Shown piece by piece: positions 8,520 through 18,154 of a stretch of 64,000 bases of DNA. The first letter of the stretch is position 1, and each line of letters starts with the position of its first letter. Location of the stretch: the NCBI GenBank assembly GCA_964511015.1, contig CAZEDX010000008.1, forward strand, positions 23,016 to 87,015, written 5' to 3'. The DNA comes from FEN-1099 sp964511015 (GTDB lineage Bacteria > Lernaellota > Lernaellaia > Lernaellales > Lernaellaceae). The translations under genes were made by a program, and so were the position numbers. The notes under the pieces are model-generated. The model did not search any database, was not told where the DNA came from, and saw nothing but the letters and a program-made list of their open reading frames with translations.

Positions 8520-11500
8520 ATGATGGAGCAAGAACCACAAGTCTTTCTCGCGTTGATGCCGCCGTTCGGCCCGGAAGGACCGCCGTTGGGTTTGGCCTGT
8601 GTGGCGGCAGCGTTGCGAAAAGCTGGGTTTCAGGTGCGGGCCGAAGACTACAACATCCGGCTCTATCGCCAATTCGAAGGGGAACTCGGGCATCTTTGGT
8701 TGCCGGCCCACAAGGCGGCTTGGGTCTGGCCCAGCCGCCAACAGGGTACCATTGCCGGCTTCGGTACTGCCTTCGATGACATCGCCAGCGAGATCGCCGC
8801 GGCCAACCCCGCCATCGCCGGTTTTTCTGTACATAGCGACAATCTGGGCATCACTATTGAACTGATCAGTCGATTGCGTGCCCGACGCCCGCAGATCAAG
8901 ATCATTGTCGGCGGGCTGGGTGTGTTCGGTGAAGCTGGCCGGGCGGCCTTCCCCAAACGGATCGTCGACGCCTTCGTGCTCGGCGAAGGCGAAATCACTG
9001 CCGTGGAATTGGTTCGCGTTTTGCTCGCCGGCAAAGATCCAAGTGCCATCCCCGGGGTCGCCGTACCCGGACAACCAGGCATCGAACGGCCCGTAGCCAA
9101 ATCGCTCGATGATTTCCCCTTTCCGACATACGAAGACTTCGACCTTTCGCGCTACACCACCCCCAACTTGCCGCTGGCCATGAGCCGCGGTTGCGTCAAA
9201 GGCTGCACCTTCTGCAACGATCGGATCCTGATGGGCCGTTTCCGGCCGCGTAGCGCCGCCAGCGTCTATGCCGAGATCAAGCACCATGTCGATAAGCTGA
9301 AGGTGCGCGATTTCATGATCGTCGATCTGCAAATTACGCAAATCATCGATGAAGCCGTGCGGCTGAGCGAAATGGTTATCGCCGATGGGCTCGAGATCCG
9401 TTGGAATGCCAATGCCGCCATTGCCGAGACTTTGACCCCGCCGGTGTTACAGACATTGCGCCGGGCCGGTTGCCACACGTTGACGCTCGGGGTCGAGTCG
9501 GGCAGCGACGCCGTGTTGCGGATGATGAACAAAGGCACTACCGCCACGGCCGCCGCCAACACCATGCGTGCGGTGCGTGACGCGGGGATGATCGTTTGGA
9601 TCAACCTCGTGCTCGGCTTCCCTGGCGAAACCGAAGACCATTTCGCGGAAACGCTGGCGTGGGTCGAACAGAATGCGGCGTCGATCAACGAAGTCAGCGT
9701 GCTGAACGCCTGCAATATCCTGGACTACTCTTTGCTCGCCGAACGGCCGGACAAATACGGCATCCTCGGCCCGCTCGAGCCGCCGTGGAGCGAGGTGGCG
9801 TGGGTGAGCAAGGACGGCAACACACCGGCCTTGCGCCAAGACCGCCTGCGCCGAGCCAAGACACTGCTCGACCGTCTGGCCGTTCCGGTCCGCCAGACGA
9901 ACATGGACTTTGTCGACGAAGCCAGCCACCTGGCCGGCGAAGACAACGATCTGCTCCTCGTGCTGTGTCCCCCCTTTGACGTGACGCATCCGCCGCTGGC
10001 GCTGGCCTCGGTGGCCTCGTATCTGGCCGCCAGGGGACTCAAGTCCTTTGCGCTAGACCTGAACATTCTGGAATTCCGCCGCGCAGTCGAAGAACACCGC
10101 GGGTTGTGGGATCTGCCGCTGCATGACCGTTGGGCTGATCCCACCGACTACGAACGCTTCCGCCAACGGCTCGATCTCGATCCGCACCGTCTGGCGGAAC
10201 AGATCGTTGCGGCGCGAGGCGAACTCGTCTACTTCCATTTGGTGCGCGGCAATCTGTTGCTAACTCGCGACGTAATGCGCGCGGTACGACAGTTGGCTCC
10301 CGAGCGGAAACTGGTTATCGGCGGTGCGCCGACGCGCATCGGGGCCGAACGCGATCTGTTCCCCGAAGCCGTTTGCGACTTCGCCGTGATCGGTGAACTC
10401 GAAGAGACGTTGGCCGATCTCACCCGCCGCCGCCGGCGCGGATTGTCGACCGACCATCTACGCGGCGCGCGTTGGATCGACGCCCAGGGCAATCCGCATT
10501 ACCTGCCGCGCGAACCGTTGCGTGATCTAGACAGGATCGGCCACCCGACGTTCCGTGAGTTCGTGCCACATCGGTACCAGAGCCCGATTCTGCCATTACG
10601 CATGAGCCGCGGCTGTCCGTTTCGCTGCGCCTTTTGCGGCGAGCAGCCGACGGAAGGCTCGTTCCGTACCCGGTCGGCGGCGACGGTTTTCGCGGAGATG
10701 TGCTACCACCATGACAATTGGGACATCTTCACCTTCCGTTTCACCGACCTGATCATCGACGGCGACCTGGGGGTGCTGGCCGAACTCTGCGACCGCATCA
10801 TCCAGAGCGGCCGTCGGTTCCGGTGGTCGGGCCAGATAGCGCCGCGGGCAGACCTCACGCCGACGCTTTTTGAGCGGATGGCGAACGCCGGTTGCACCAT
10901 GTTGCGCTTCGGCGTGGAAAGTTTTTCCGACAATCTCCTGCGGCGCATGAACAAGGGCTATACCGCAGCCGACGCGATGGCGAATTTGCGCCACGCACAC
11001 GAAGCGGGCATCGAAACACACGTCAATTTGATCGCAGGTTTCCCGGGCGAAACGGACGCCGACTTGCTGGCTTCCGTCAAGGCGCTGCGCGACGGGCAGT
11101 CGATGATCGACTACGTGGACGAGATCACACCGTGCTTTGTGCTGCCCGGCTGCGCCCTTGAACGAGACAGCCGTCAATACGAAGTGCTGTTGCCGGCCGG
11201 CGATCACCATCTGAATTGGTCGCACAAGAGCTACAACAACCACGCCTGGCGGGAAAAACGGGCGAAGGAACTCGCCGCCTGGGCCGGCGGCCTCGACGTA
11301 CATTTCAACTACGACTTTTTCCTGCCGCCGGGCGACCCGTTGCGCGACATCGCCGGCCGCATTCGCGCGCGGCTGGCCGAGAAGATCACGCCGGCGCCTG
11401 ATGCGGTGTTGGTCACCCTGCCTCCGTGGGGTTACGAGAATCCGCCGGTCGGCCTGGCCTACCTGTCGACCTATTTACGCCACCACGGCATGCACACCAA

Positions 11501-14438
11501 GGTCATCGACTACAACATCCGCTTCTATCACGGCGTCCACCAGCTCTACCGGATGCTGTGGCACGTCGAGAACAAGAACTACTGGTCGAACGAGAAGACC
11601 TTCGAAGTCGTCCGGCACAGCCTGCAAGGCCTACTCGACGAGGCGGTGGCGGAACTGGTCAAGCTGAATCCGCCGCTGCTCGGCTTTTCCGTGGTCGACC
11701 CGAAAGAACGCATCACTATCGAGGTGATCCGCCGTTTCCGCCAACACAACCGCACCACGCGCATCATTCTCGGCGGACCGGCCTGTTTCACCGCCGAGTA
11801 TCGCCAGATCTTCATTGACCAGGCCGGCGAACTGATCGACGGCTATTGCATCGGCGAAGGCGAGCAGACATTGCTCGAAACCGTGCGGCGTGTGAAGAAC
11901 CACGAAAATCTGCTTGGCATTCCCGGGCTCATGGTGCTCGACGAACGGCGCGAATGTCGTTTTACGCCGCGACCGCCGATCATGAACCTCGATGATGTGC
12001 CGGCACCGACCTACGACGAGTTCGACCACGCGTTGTATCCAGGCGATGCGCTGATCGTCGAATGGAGCCGCGGCTGCATCGGCAATTGTACGTACTGTAA
12101 GGGAAAACAAATCAGCGGCGACTACCGCACGCACAGTGCCCGACATATCTTCCAGGAACTCAAACGACACCACGACCAGCACGGCTACGCGAACTTCACC
12201 GTCTGCGACAATCTGCTCAACGGTTCGCCGGAAGTGCTCGAGGAATTGTGCGACCGCATTATCGATTCGGGGCTCAAGATCCGCTGGAACGGTGAAGGCA
12301 TTCCCCTGCCCGGCATGAGCCGCCGCGTACTCGACAAGATGGCACGCGCGGGTTGCTACGAATTGCAGTGGGGTTTGGAATCCGCCTCCGAAGTCGTGCT
12401 TAAGGCGATGGGCAAGCGACGCTGCTTCGCGGTGGAAGAGGCAGAGCAGGTCATCCGTAACAGCCACGACGCCGGCATTAAAACTTGTCTGTTCATCATC
12501 GTCGGCTTTCCCGGTGAAACGGTCGAAGAATTCGAAAAGACCGTTGCCTTTATTCGGCGAAACGCAGCCTGGATCGATCAGGTCAAGAGCATCAATTCGC
12601 TTCACATCATTACCGACACTGCGGTCCATCGCCATGCCGCACAATTCCACCTCGTGTTGCCTGAACGCGACTACCACTATCTCTGGACAACGGAAGACGG
12701 CGCCAACACCCCTGCCGAGCGCAATCGGCGTATTCGGGAGCTGCTGCAGCTCTGCCAGGAAACCGGCATCGAGGTGCGTGAGACCAACCTGACCGAAGGC
12801 AAGCAAAATACGCTCGCGGAAGCCATCGCCGACCAACGGCTTTCCCTCGACGAACGCATGAAGCGCTTGATCGACGACATCAACGATTTGCGTTCGTTCG
12901 AAACCGACACGGTGGAAGCGGCCGACCTTGCCGGGAAGTCACCGACGACCCAGCCGGAGACGCCACCGCCCGCGGATACCGCGGTTTCCGTCGATCCATC
13001 CTTCGCCAAAAATAACGCGGTGTTGGCGGGTGTACTTGACGGCCGACGCGTATTTGCCGGACCGGAATTGCTGGAAATCGACCTGACCAACTTCTGCAAC
13101 TTGAACTGCATTGGTTGCTGGAACCATTCTCCTTTGATGGGCAACCGCCGCATGACCGGCGAAGAAAAACAGCGTCGCCTACCAACCGATCTTCTGTTCA
13201 AGCTCATTGACGACGCGGCCGCCCTCGGTGCCAAGAAGGTGCAACTGTCGGGCGCCGGCGAACCCTTCTGCCACCCCGATGCGCTACGCACGATCGAGCG
13301 TATCAAGTCGCACGGACTCGAATGTGCGGTCATCACCAACGGCACTTTGTTGACCGACGAGATCGTACAACGTTTGGTCGACTTAAAGCTTGACTCACTG
13401 ACGGTGAGCGTTTGGGCGGGTACGCCGACCGTGTACGAGATGACGCACCCGAACCAAAAGGGAAAAACACTTGAACGCTTGCGGCACACGCTGCGGCTGT
13501 TGCACGACACCAAGGCCAAACGGCGCAGCTTCTGGCCGAAAGTGAAGATGTACCACGTGGTCAACCATCGCAACGCACATGACGTCAGCGCGATGGTCGA
13601 CTTTGCCGTCGATTCGCTGGTCGAATACATCGAGTTCACGCCGGTTGACGTCATTCCTGGCTACACCGACGAGTTGGCATTGACCGACAACGACCGCCGA
13701 CTGATCGTCGAGCAGCTTTGCGCCTTGCCCCAGAGGCCCGACTTTCTCGAACTGGATCCGATGCCGGGTGGCAGCCAGCCCGCCGATCCGGAGAATAAAG
13801 AATTTGCCCGGTTTGTAAAGAAGTCGATCCTGCCGCGCGGCTTCCGGTACGAGCTAGACGACATCACCCGCTTCGATGTGCTCTGTGTGCGTAAGGAATG
13901 GCGCCTCGACGTGCGCGAGGACAATCAAGTCGAAAACGCCTTGTTGTTCTTCTACCCGCGGCACGAATGCGAAAATTGTCCGCTACGTCCGGATTGCGCC
14001 ATCGACCAGGAACGTTTCTGCGTCAAGGTCGAGTTCACCAGCTTCCTCGGCTTCGGACCGTTCCTCCGGCGGATCGCCCGGCCCGCGGCGGCCGGCGGCT
14101 ACGATGCCGACAAGATCGACGATGTGCCGTGCTGCGTCGCCTGGACCTACGCTCGGGTGAAGACCGACGGCTCGGTGATTCCCTGCTGCAAGGCCGACAA
14201 AATGCCGCTGGGCAATCTATACCAGCACGACTTTCGCTCGATCTGGACGAACGAGCTCTATCGCCAGTTCCGCACTACGGCGTTAACCACTAGCAAGCGC
14301 GATCCATTCTTCGCCCCGATCGCTTGCCTCGTCGCTTGCGACAACCTCGGCCAGAACATTGCCACCCAACAACGCTTGGCCCAACTCACGCCGGAGCAGC
14401 AGGAAGCTCTCAAGAAGAACAAATTGCCGGAAGTCTAG
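8520..14438 (+). CDS. giant four-module protein: three B12-binding/radical SAM units plus a radical SAM-SPASM unit
   Basis: 1972 residues in one uninterrupted frame. Unit 1 (~1-475), unit 2 (~477-960) and unit 3 (~961-1450) each have a cobalamin-binding-like N-terminal half that begins LxxxPPF/W and contains PPxGLA-type and D[YL]NI motifs, then a radical SAM half. The cluster cysteines are 225/229/232 (CVKGCTFC), 699/703/706 (CPFRCAFC) and 1186/1190/1193 (CIGNCTYC). Each unit also keeps ES[GFA]S and GFPGET, so none looks dead. After a Pro/Asp-rich linker (~1450-1505), unit 4 has Cys1526/1530/1533 (CNLNCIGC) and a SPASM-like end with cysteines near 1817-1826, 1871-1872 and 1888. The units resemble the separate 466- and 481-residue proteins elsewhere in the window. 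Substrate unknown; multi-step modification of one molecule by a single polypeptide is an inference. Its stop shares a CTAG with the convergent GT2 gene. Confidence 0.9.
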   Translation: MMEQEPQVFLALMPPFGPEGPPLGLACVAAALRKAGFQVRAEDYNIRLYRQFEGELGHLWLPAHKAAWVWPSRQQGTIAGFGTAFDDIASEIAAANPAIAGFSVHSDNLGITIELISRLRARRPQIKIIVGGLGVFGEAGRAAFPKRIVDAFVLGEGEITAVELVRVLLAGKDPSAIPGVAVPGQPGIERPVAKSLDDFPFPTYEDFDLSRYTTPNLPLAMSRGCVKGCTFCNDRILMGRFRPRSAASVYAEIKHHVDKLKVRDFMIVDLQITQIIDEAVRLSEMVIADGLEIRWNANAAIAETLTPPVLQTLRRAGCHTLTLGVESGSDAVLRMMNKGTTATAAANTMRAVRDAGMIVWINLVLGFPGETEDHFAETLAWVEQNAASINEVSVLNACNILDYSLLAERPDKYGILGPLEPPWSEVAWVSKDGNTPALRQDRLRRAKTLLDRLAVPVRQTNMDFVDEASHLAGEDNDLLLVLCPPFDVTHPPLALASVASYLAARGLKSFALDLNILEFRRAVEEHRGLWDLPLHDRWADPTDYERFRQRLDLDPHRLAEQIVAARGELVYFHLVRGNLLLTRDVMRAVRQLAPERKLVIGGAPTRIGAERDLFPEAVCDFAVIGELEETLADLTRRRRRGLSTDHLRGARWIDAQGNPHYLPREPLRDLDRIGHPTFREFVPHRYQSPILPLRMSRGCPFRCAFCGEQPTEGSFRTRSAATVFAEMCYHHDNWDIFTFRFTDLIIDGDLGVLAELCDRIIQSGRRFRWSGQIAPRADLTPTLFERMANAGCTMLRFGVESFSDNLLRRMNKGYTAADAMANLRHAHEAGIETHVNLIAGFPGETDADLLASVKALRDGQSMIDYVDEITPCFVLPGCALERDSRQYEVLLPAGDHHLNWSHKSYNNHAWREKRAKELAAWAGGLDVHFNYDFFLPPGDPLRDIAGRIRARLAEKITPAPDAVLVTLPPWGYENPPVGLAYLSTYLRHHGMHTKVIDYNIRFYHGVHQLYRMLWHVENKNYWSNEKTFEVVRHSLQGLLDEAVAELVKLNPPLLGFSVVDPKERITIEVIRRFRQHNRTTRIILGGPACFTAEYRQIFIDQAGELIDGYCIGEGEQTLLETVRRVKNHENLLGIPGLMVLDERRECRFTPRPPIMNLDDVPAPTYDEFDHALYPGDALIVEWSRGCIGNCTYCKGKQISGDYRTHSARHIFQELKRHHDQHGYANFTVCDNLLNGSPEVLEELCDRIIDSGLKIRWNGEGIPLPGMSRRVLDKMARAGCYELQWGLESASEVVLKAMGKRRCFAVEEAEQVIRNSHDAGIKTCLFIIVGFPGETVEEFEKTVAFIRRNAAWIDQVKSINSLHIITDTAVHRHAAQFHLVLPERDYHYLWTTEDGANTPAERNRRIRELLQLCQETGIEVRETNLTEGKQNTLAEAIADQRLSLDERMKRLIDDINDLRSFETDTVEAADLAGKSPTTQPETPPPADTAVSVDPSFAKNNAVLAGVLDGRRVFAGPELLEIDLTNFCNLNCIGCWNHSPLMGNRRMTGEEKQRRLPTDLLFKLIDDAAALGAKKVQLSGAGEPFCHPDALRTIERIKSHGLECAVITNGTLLTDEIVQRLVDLKLDSLTVSVWAGTPTVYEMTHPNQKGKTLERLRHTLRLLHDTKAKRRSFWPKVKMYHVVNHRNAHDVSAMVDFAVDSLVEYIEFTPVDVIPGYTDELALTDNDRRLIVEQLCALPQRPDFLELDPMPGGSQPADPENKEFARFVKKSILPRGFRYELDDITRFDVLCVRKEWRLDVREDNQVENALLFFYPRHECENCPLRPDCAIDQERFCVKVEFTSFLGFGPFLRRIARPAAAGGYDADKIDDVPCCVAWTYARVKTDGSVIPCCKADKMPLGNLYQHDFRSIWTNELYRQFRTTALTTSKRDPFFAPIACLVACDNLGQNIATQQRLAQLTPEQQEALKKNKLPEV

Positions 14439-15475
14439 TCGCGGCTATTGTCCATTTCTTCACGCCGCACCAACCGCGGCACCACCGGCGGATAGCGAAA
14501 CCACAGCCCGTGGATCATGCCGATGCCGTAGGCGATCGGGTTGCCGGCCAGAATTGCATACGCCATCGGCCACAAGCTGGACTGCCCGGCACGGCGGCAA
14601 AGGCGATAGGCGATCGGCAGGGGAACTAGGAAGTAGAGCATCGGCAATAAGAACAACGGGTGCCACAAACACAATGGAGTCAGCGCCAGTGTCAGAACGA
14701 TGAGAGGTGGCACCAGAAACTTCGCCTTCAAATGATCGAAGTGCTTCTTGATAATCTGGGTGCGGCCGCGTCCGTAAAGATAGACATTGCGCATCCACGA
14801 TTTGAAGTCGGGTCGCATCTTGTGTTCTACGTCCGCCCCGGCGATAAACACGATCCGTCCGCCGGCTTGTAAGAGACGGTGGTTGAGTTCCGGGTCTTCG
14901 CAGACAAAGCGGAACGCCTCGTCAAAGCCGCCGGCGGCGAGCACCTTTTGGCGGTCATAGAGGATGTTCAAAGTCGGGATGTGCGGCACCTCGTGGTCTT
15001 CCGTGAATCGCATGCCTTGCACGCTGCCGTGACTCCCCCAGAAGCTGTTGAGGGTGATCCCCACCGCGGCCAGAAAATCGCCGCCGTCCGTCACCGGCAC
15101 GTTGCCGCCGCCGACAGCCACCAAATTCGGCAGGCGCGCCCGCCAGCGATCGAAGCCCTTGACCAGCGTTTCCAACCAATGTGGGGGGCAAACCACGTCG
15201 GCGTCGGTAAAGGCGATCAGTTCGGTTTGCGCGGTGCGCAGAGCGCGGTTGCGTCCGAAAGAGATGCCCGGGCGCGGCTCGATCGCCAACGCCAGATTCT
15301 TCCAACGCATCTGACGCAACCGCACCAGATCGCGCGAGGTGTCAGTGCTGCCATTGTCGACAATCAAGACATCGAACTCGTCCCGCGGCAAAGACTGGCG
15401 TTCGAGGCTGTCGAGCAGGGCCGGTAGGTTGCGCTCTTCGTTGTAGGCCACCACGGCGACGGTAACGCGCTTCAT
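14435..15475 (-). CDS. family 2 glycosyltransferase
   Basis: 346 residues. GT-A fold: VAVVAYNEERNLP at the start, VDNGSTDTS for the nucleotide-binding region, FTDADVV as the metal-binding DxD-like motif at ~90, and a catalytic-base region with EDHE and CEDPELNHR at ~185. The C-terminal ~70 residues hold two or three membrane segments, so it acts at the inner membrane on a lipid-linked acceptor. The frame extends upstream to 15532, but ATG 15475 overlaps the stop of the preceding radical SAM gene (ATGA) and gives the proper GT start. Last gene of the exopolysaccharide-type set that starts at 21552. Confidence 0.85.
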   Translation of the reverse strand: MKRVTVAVVAYNEERNLPALLDSLERQSLPRDEFDVLIVDNGSTDTSRDLVRLRQMRWKNLALAIEPRPGISFGRNRALRTAQTELIAFTDADVVCPPHWLETLVKGFDRWRARLPNLVAVGGGNVPVTDGGDFLAAVGITLNSFWGSHGSVQGMRFTEDHEVPHIPTLNILYDRQKVLAAGGFDEAFRFVCEDPELNHRLLQAGGRIVFIAGADVEHKMRPDFKSWMRNVYLYGRGRTQIIKKHFDHLKAKFLVPPLIVLTLALTPLCLWHPLFLLPMLYFLVPLPIAYRLCRRAGQSSLWPMAYAILAGNPIAYGIGMIHGLWFRYPPVVPRLVRREEMDNSRD

Positions 15476-16917
15476 CGCGTACCCCGCAAAAGATAGCGAA
15501 GGTAGGCCCACAAGCCGCGCACGCTGCGCCAACCTTCACTCGGGTGGCGCAAGGCTTGTGCCAGTTTGCGCCAGATATATTTCGGCCGGAAATGGAAACG
15601 CCGGTAGGCCCGTTCGCAAAACGCCCATTGCTCGGCCGCGGTCGCTCCCGGCAGATCGACCACCGCTGCATGGCCGCCAGCAGGGGTCAACCAGCGCCGC
15701 CATTCACGGTGCGCCAGGTAGCCGCGCTCCTCGGCCCACCGGAAGGCCTCAGTGCCCGGATATGGAAACACGGGGTAGAACTGCGCGGAATCCGGCTCAA
15801 GTGCGATCGCATGGCGCAGTGTACGTTCCATCGACGCCGCAGTCTCGCCGGGAAAACCCACCATGAAGCAACCGTGCACCAGCAGGCCGATTGCCTTCGC
15901 CTCGCGCATGAATTCCTGTGCGCGGCTGACCGTTATCCCCTTGCGCATCTCGCGCAGCGCATCTTCGTCAGCGGATTCGAAGCCGACGGCACACGAACGC
16001 AAACCGGCCGCCACCAACTCGCGCATCGTTTCGGCACGCGTGTTGACCCGCAGATTGGCGAAAAACGGCAGACCGATGCCTCGCTGACGTTTAAGCTGGG
16101 CAAACCGAATGGCCCGATCCTCGTCGGCGGTGAAAGTGTCGTCTTCGAAAACAACCTCGCGCACGGCCGGCATTTCGTGCGCGATCCATTCCACTTCACC
16201 CACCAGATGTTCCGGGCTGCGCGCACGGTAGCGGCGCCCATGCATGACCTGCGGATAAAGACAAAAGAAGCAATTGTTCGGACAGCCGCGGCCACTGATC
16301 AACATCACCATGGGGTGATGGGCCAAGCTGAAATTGTACGCTTCAACGGGAAGAAAGCGCCGATAGAGCGGAGCCACCCACGGCAACTGGTCGAGGTTCT
16401 CGATCGGCGCGCGCGGCGCGGTCTGGTGGATTCCGTCGACCCTGGGCAGAGCCAGGCCGGCAACACCGTCCAGCGCCCCTGCATCACGCAACACTTGGGC
16501 CAGCTCAAGCGCCGTCTGGTCATATTCACCAAGGAGCGCGCCGTCGAGTTGTGTTCCGGTCAGCGTTTCCGCCGGTATGGCGCTGACATGAGTGCCTACA
16601 AGAAAGACCGCCACGTTAGGCGATTCACGTTTTAGACGCGTGGCGAACGACACGTCGGCCACGATGGAAGGCGTGCTCGTTTCAACCAGCGCCAACCGTG
16701 GAGCAAAATCGCGTACCCGCTGCACGGCCTGAGTCTCGTCGGCACCAGCAGCCACGGCGTCGAACAAGTCGACCGTAAACCCTTCCCGATCTAGCAACGC
16801 AGCGGCGTGCGCCAACCAGTATGGGTAGTACAACACGTTGCTCTTGATCACACCGGGGCTTCGCTGCGACCGGCTGAAACGAGGCAGGAACGGGCCGTTG
16901 ATCAACGAAACACGCAT
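15472..16917 (-). CDS. B12-binding domain-containing radical SAM protein in the polysaccharide locus
   Basis: 481 residues. N-terminal cobalamin-binding-like domain (LINGPFLPRFSRSQ, LLDREGFTVDLFDA, LVGTHVSAIP), then the radical SAM domain with Cys212/216/219 (CPNNCFFC), VGFES and MVGFPGET. The cysteine positions equal those of the protein at 2176-3576, pointing to common descent. It starts 3 bases after the upstream GT2 stop and overlaps the downstream GT2 start, so it is firmly inside a glycosyltransferase operon. Likely a radical methylation or carbon-skeleton change on a sugar or lipid carrier; that is inferred from context only. Confidence 0.88.
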   Translation of the reverse strand: MRVSLINGPFLPRFSRSQRSPGVIKSNVLYYPYWLAHAAALLDREGFTVDLFDAVAAGADETQAVQRVRDFAPRLALVETSTPSIVADVSFATRLKRESPNVAVFLVGTHVSAIPAETLTGTQLDGALLGEYDQTALELAQVLRDAGALDGVAGLALPRVDGIHQTAPRAPIENLDQLPWVAPLYRRFLPVEAYNFSLAHHPMVMLISGRGCPNNCFFCLYPQVMHGRRYRARSPEHLVGEVEWIAHEMPAVREVVFEDDTFTADEDRAIRFAQLKRQRGIGLPFFANLRVNTRAETMRELVAAGLRSCAVGFESADEDALREMRKGITVSRAQEFMREAKAIGLLVHGCFMVGFPGETAASMERTLRHAIALEPDSAQFYPVFPYPGTEAFRWAEERGYLAHREWRRWLTPAGGHAAVVDLPGATAAEQWAFCERAYRRFHFRPKYIWRKLAQALRHPSEGWRSVRGLWAYLRYLLRGTR

Positions 16918-16920
16918 CGG

Positions 16921-18135
16921 CTAGCCGTCGATCTGCTCGCGGTCGAACCGCGCGTCGCGCTGTTCGGGTTCAGTAGCGAGCATGGTGGTGAGCATGCGCT
17001 GCAACACAGCCATCAAGGCCAATTGCAGCGACAGCAAAAACAACGCTCCGGCCAGGGCGACTTGCGACCAGTGAATATAAATCTTGCCCGCGCGCAGATA
17101 CTGCCAGGCCGGGTGGGCGGTTAACGCCAATGCCACAAACAACAACACACCAGCGATCGACAGCATGGCGTCGGACTGGGTCAGCCGGTGCACGACCCGA
17201 TAGAACGCACGATGTGGTCGAATCCACGGAGTCTTCAACTCCACCACTCGTTCGGCAATCATGCCGACGCTGAAAACAAACAGACCTCCGAAGCCGAGCA
17301 CCAGCACGGCCAGAATACGGAAGATCATGCCTTCTTTCACATGCCCTGTCGCCACGTAGTCGGCGAGCGCCCCACCGCCGAAGAACAGCATCGGCAGCAC
17401 CATCAGCAGACCCAGTGAACCGAAGATGCGAAATGGGCGGTAGGTGATCGCCAGTTCCAGAATAATGCGCAAAAAGCGCAGACCGTCTTTGGCCACCGAC
17501 AGCTTCGATGCGCCGATGCGCTCGGCGTAGGGCATCGGGGCTTCGCCGATTTTCAGTTCCGGATCGAGGACGGCGCGACAGCTCATCGCCGGCGTGAAGT
17601 TGAGTCCGTCCGGCAACGGGTACAACCGTGCGAGCGCGCTACGCCGCACCACCCGCATGCCGCTGGCCGAGTCGGAGATATTGCTCCAGGCCACCAGATT
17701 GATCATGGCGGCGAAAATGCGGTTGCCCAGCCGCCGCACACGTGGCATTTCGCTGTCGGCGCTCAGGCGCGAACCAAGGGCCACGTCGAGCTTGCCGTCC
17801 ACCACGCGGTTGACCAGCGTGATGAAGAACAGCGGATCACAGGTGCCGTCGGCGTCCAAGAAGCCCAGCAGATCGGCGTCGGAATTGGCCCAGCCGAGCT
17901 TGATCGCGGCGCCATAGCCGCGGTTCTTCCGGTAACTGATCAGTTTGATCTGCGGCACGTACTGCCGGGCGAGTTCCGCCGTCCGATCGCTCGAGCCGTC
18001 GGAAACAACGGTGATTTCGACCTCGTCGACCGGCGTCCGAGCGATGATCTCGGGCCGCGCGGCCAGACAACGTTCGATGATCGCCGTGATCGCTTGTTCT
18101 TCGTTGAGTGCCGGAATGACGATAAGCAGCTTCAT
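16921..18135 (-). CDS. polyprenyl-phosphate sugar synthase-like GT2 with membrane domain
   Basis: 404 residues. N-terminal GT2 domain similar to dolichyl-phosphate mannose/bactoprenol glucose synthases: LLIVIPALNEEQAI, SDGSSDRT, LDADGTCDP, and the family-typical LGSRLS and SDSASGMRVV. Four hydrophobic segments follow (about 235-400), including FFGGGALADYV and FVFSVGMIAERVVEL. It likely charges a lipid carrier with a sugar. A longer frame to 18402 is an artefact of the overlapping Wzc gene; ATG 18135 lies 19 bases after the Wzc stop. Confidence 0.85.
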   Translation of the reverse strand: MKLLIVIPALNEEQAITAIIERCLAARPEIIARTPVDEVEITVVSDGSSDRTAELARQYVPQIKLISYRKNRGYGAAIKLGWANSDADLLGFLDADGTCDPLFFITLVNRVVDGKLDVALGSRLSADSEMPRVRRLGNRIFAAMINLVAWSNISDSASGMRVVRRSALARLYPLPDGLNFTPAMSCRAVLDPELKIGEAPMPYAERIGASKLSVAKDGLRFLRIILELAITYRPFRIFGSLGLLMVLPMLFFGGGALADYVATGHVKEGMIFRILAVLVLGFGGLFVFSVGMIAERVVELKTPWIRPHRAFYRVVHRLTQSDAMLSIAGVLLFVALALTAHPAWQYLRAGKIYIHWSQVALAGALFLLSLQLALMAVLQRMLTTMLATEPEQRDARFDREQIDG

Positions 18136-18154
18136 GCCGCAGCCCCTGGAGCGG

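Noticed and set aside
11631..12836. 401-codon open frame antisense to the giant radical SAM gene
   Set aside because: It mirrors the codon structure of the coding strand, has no family motifs, and the plus-strand frame carries complete enzyme motifs there. The same holds for other long antisense frames at 9447-9989, 10596-11303 and 12677-13654.
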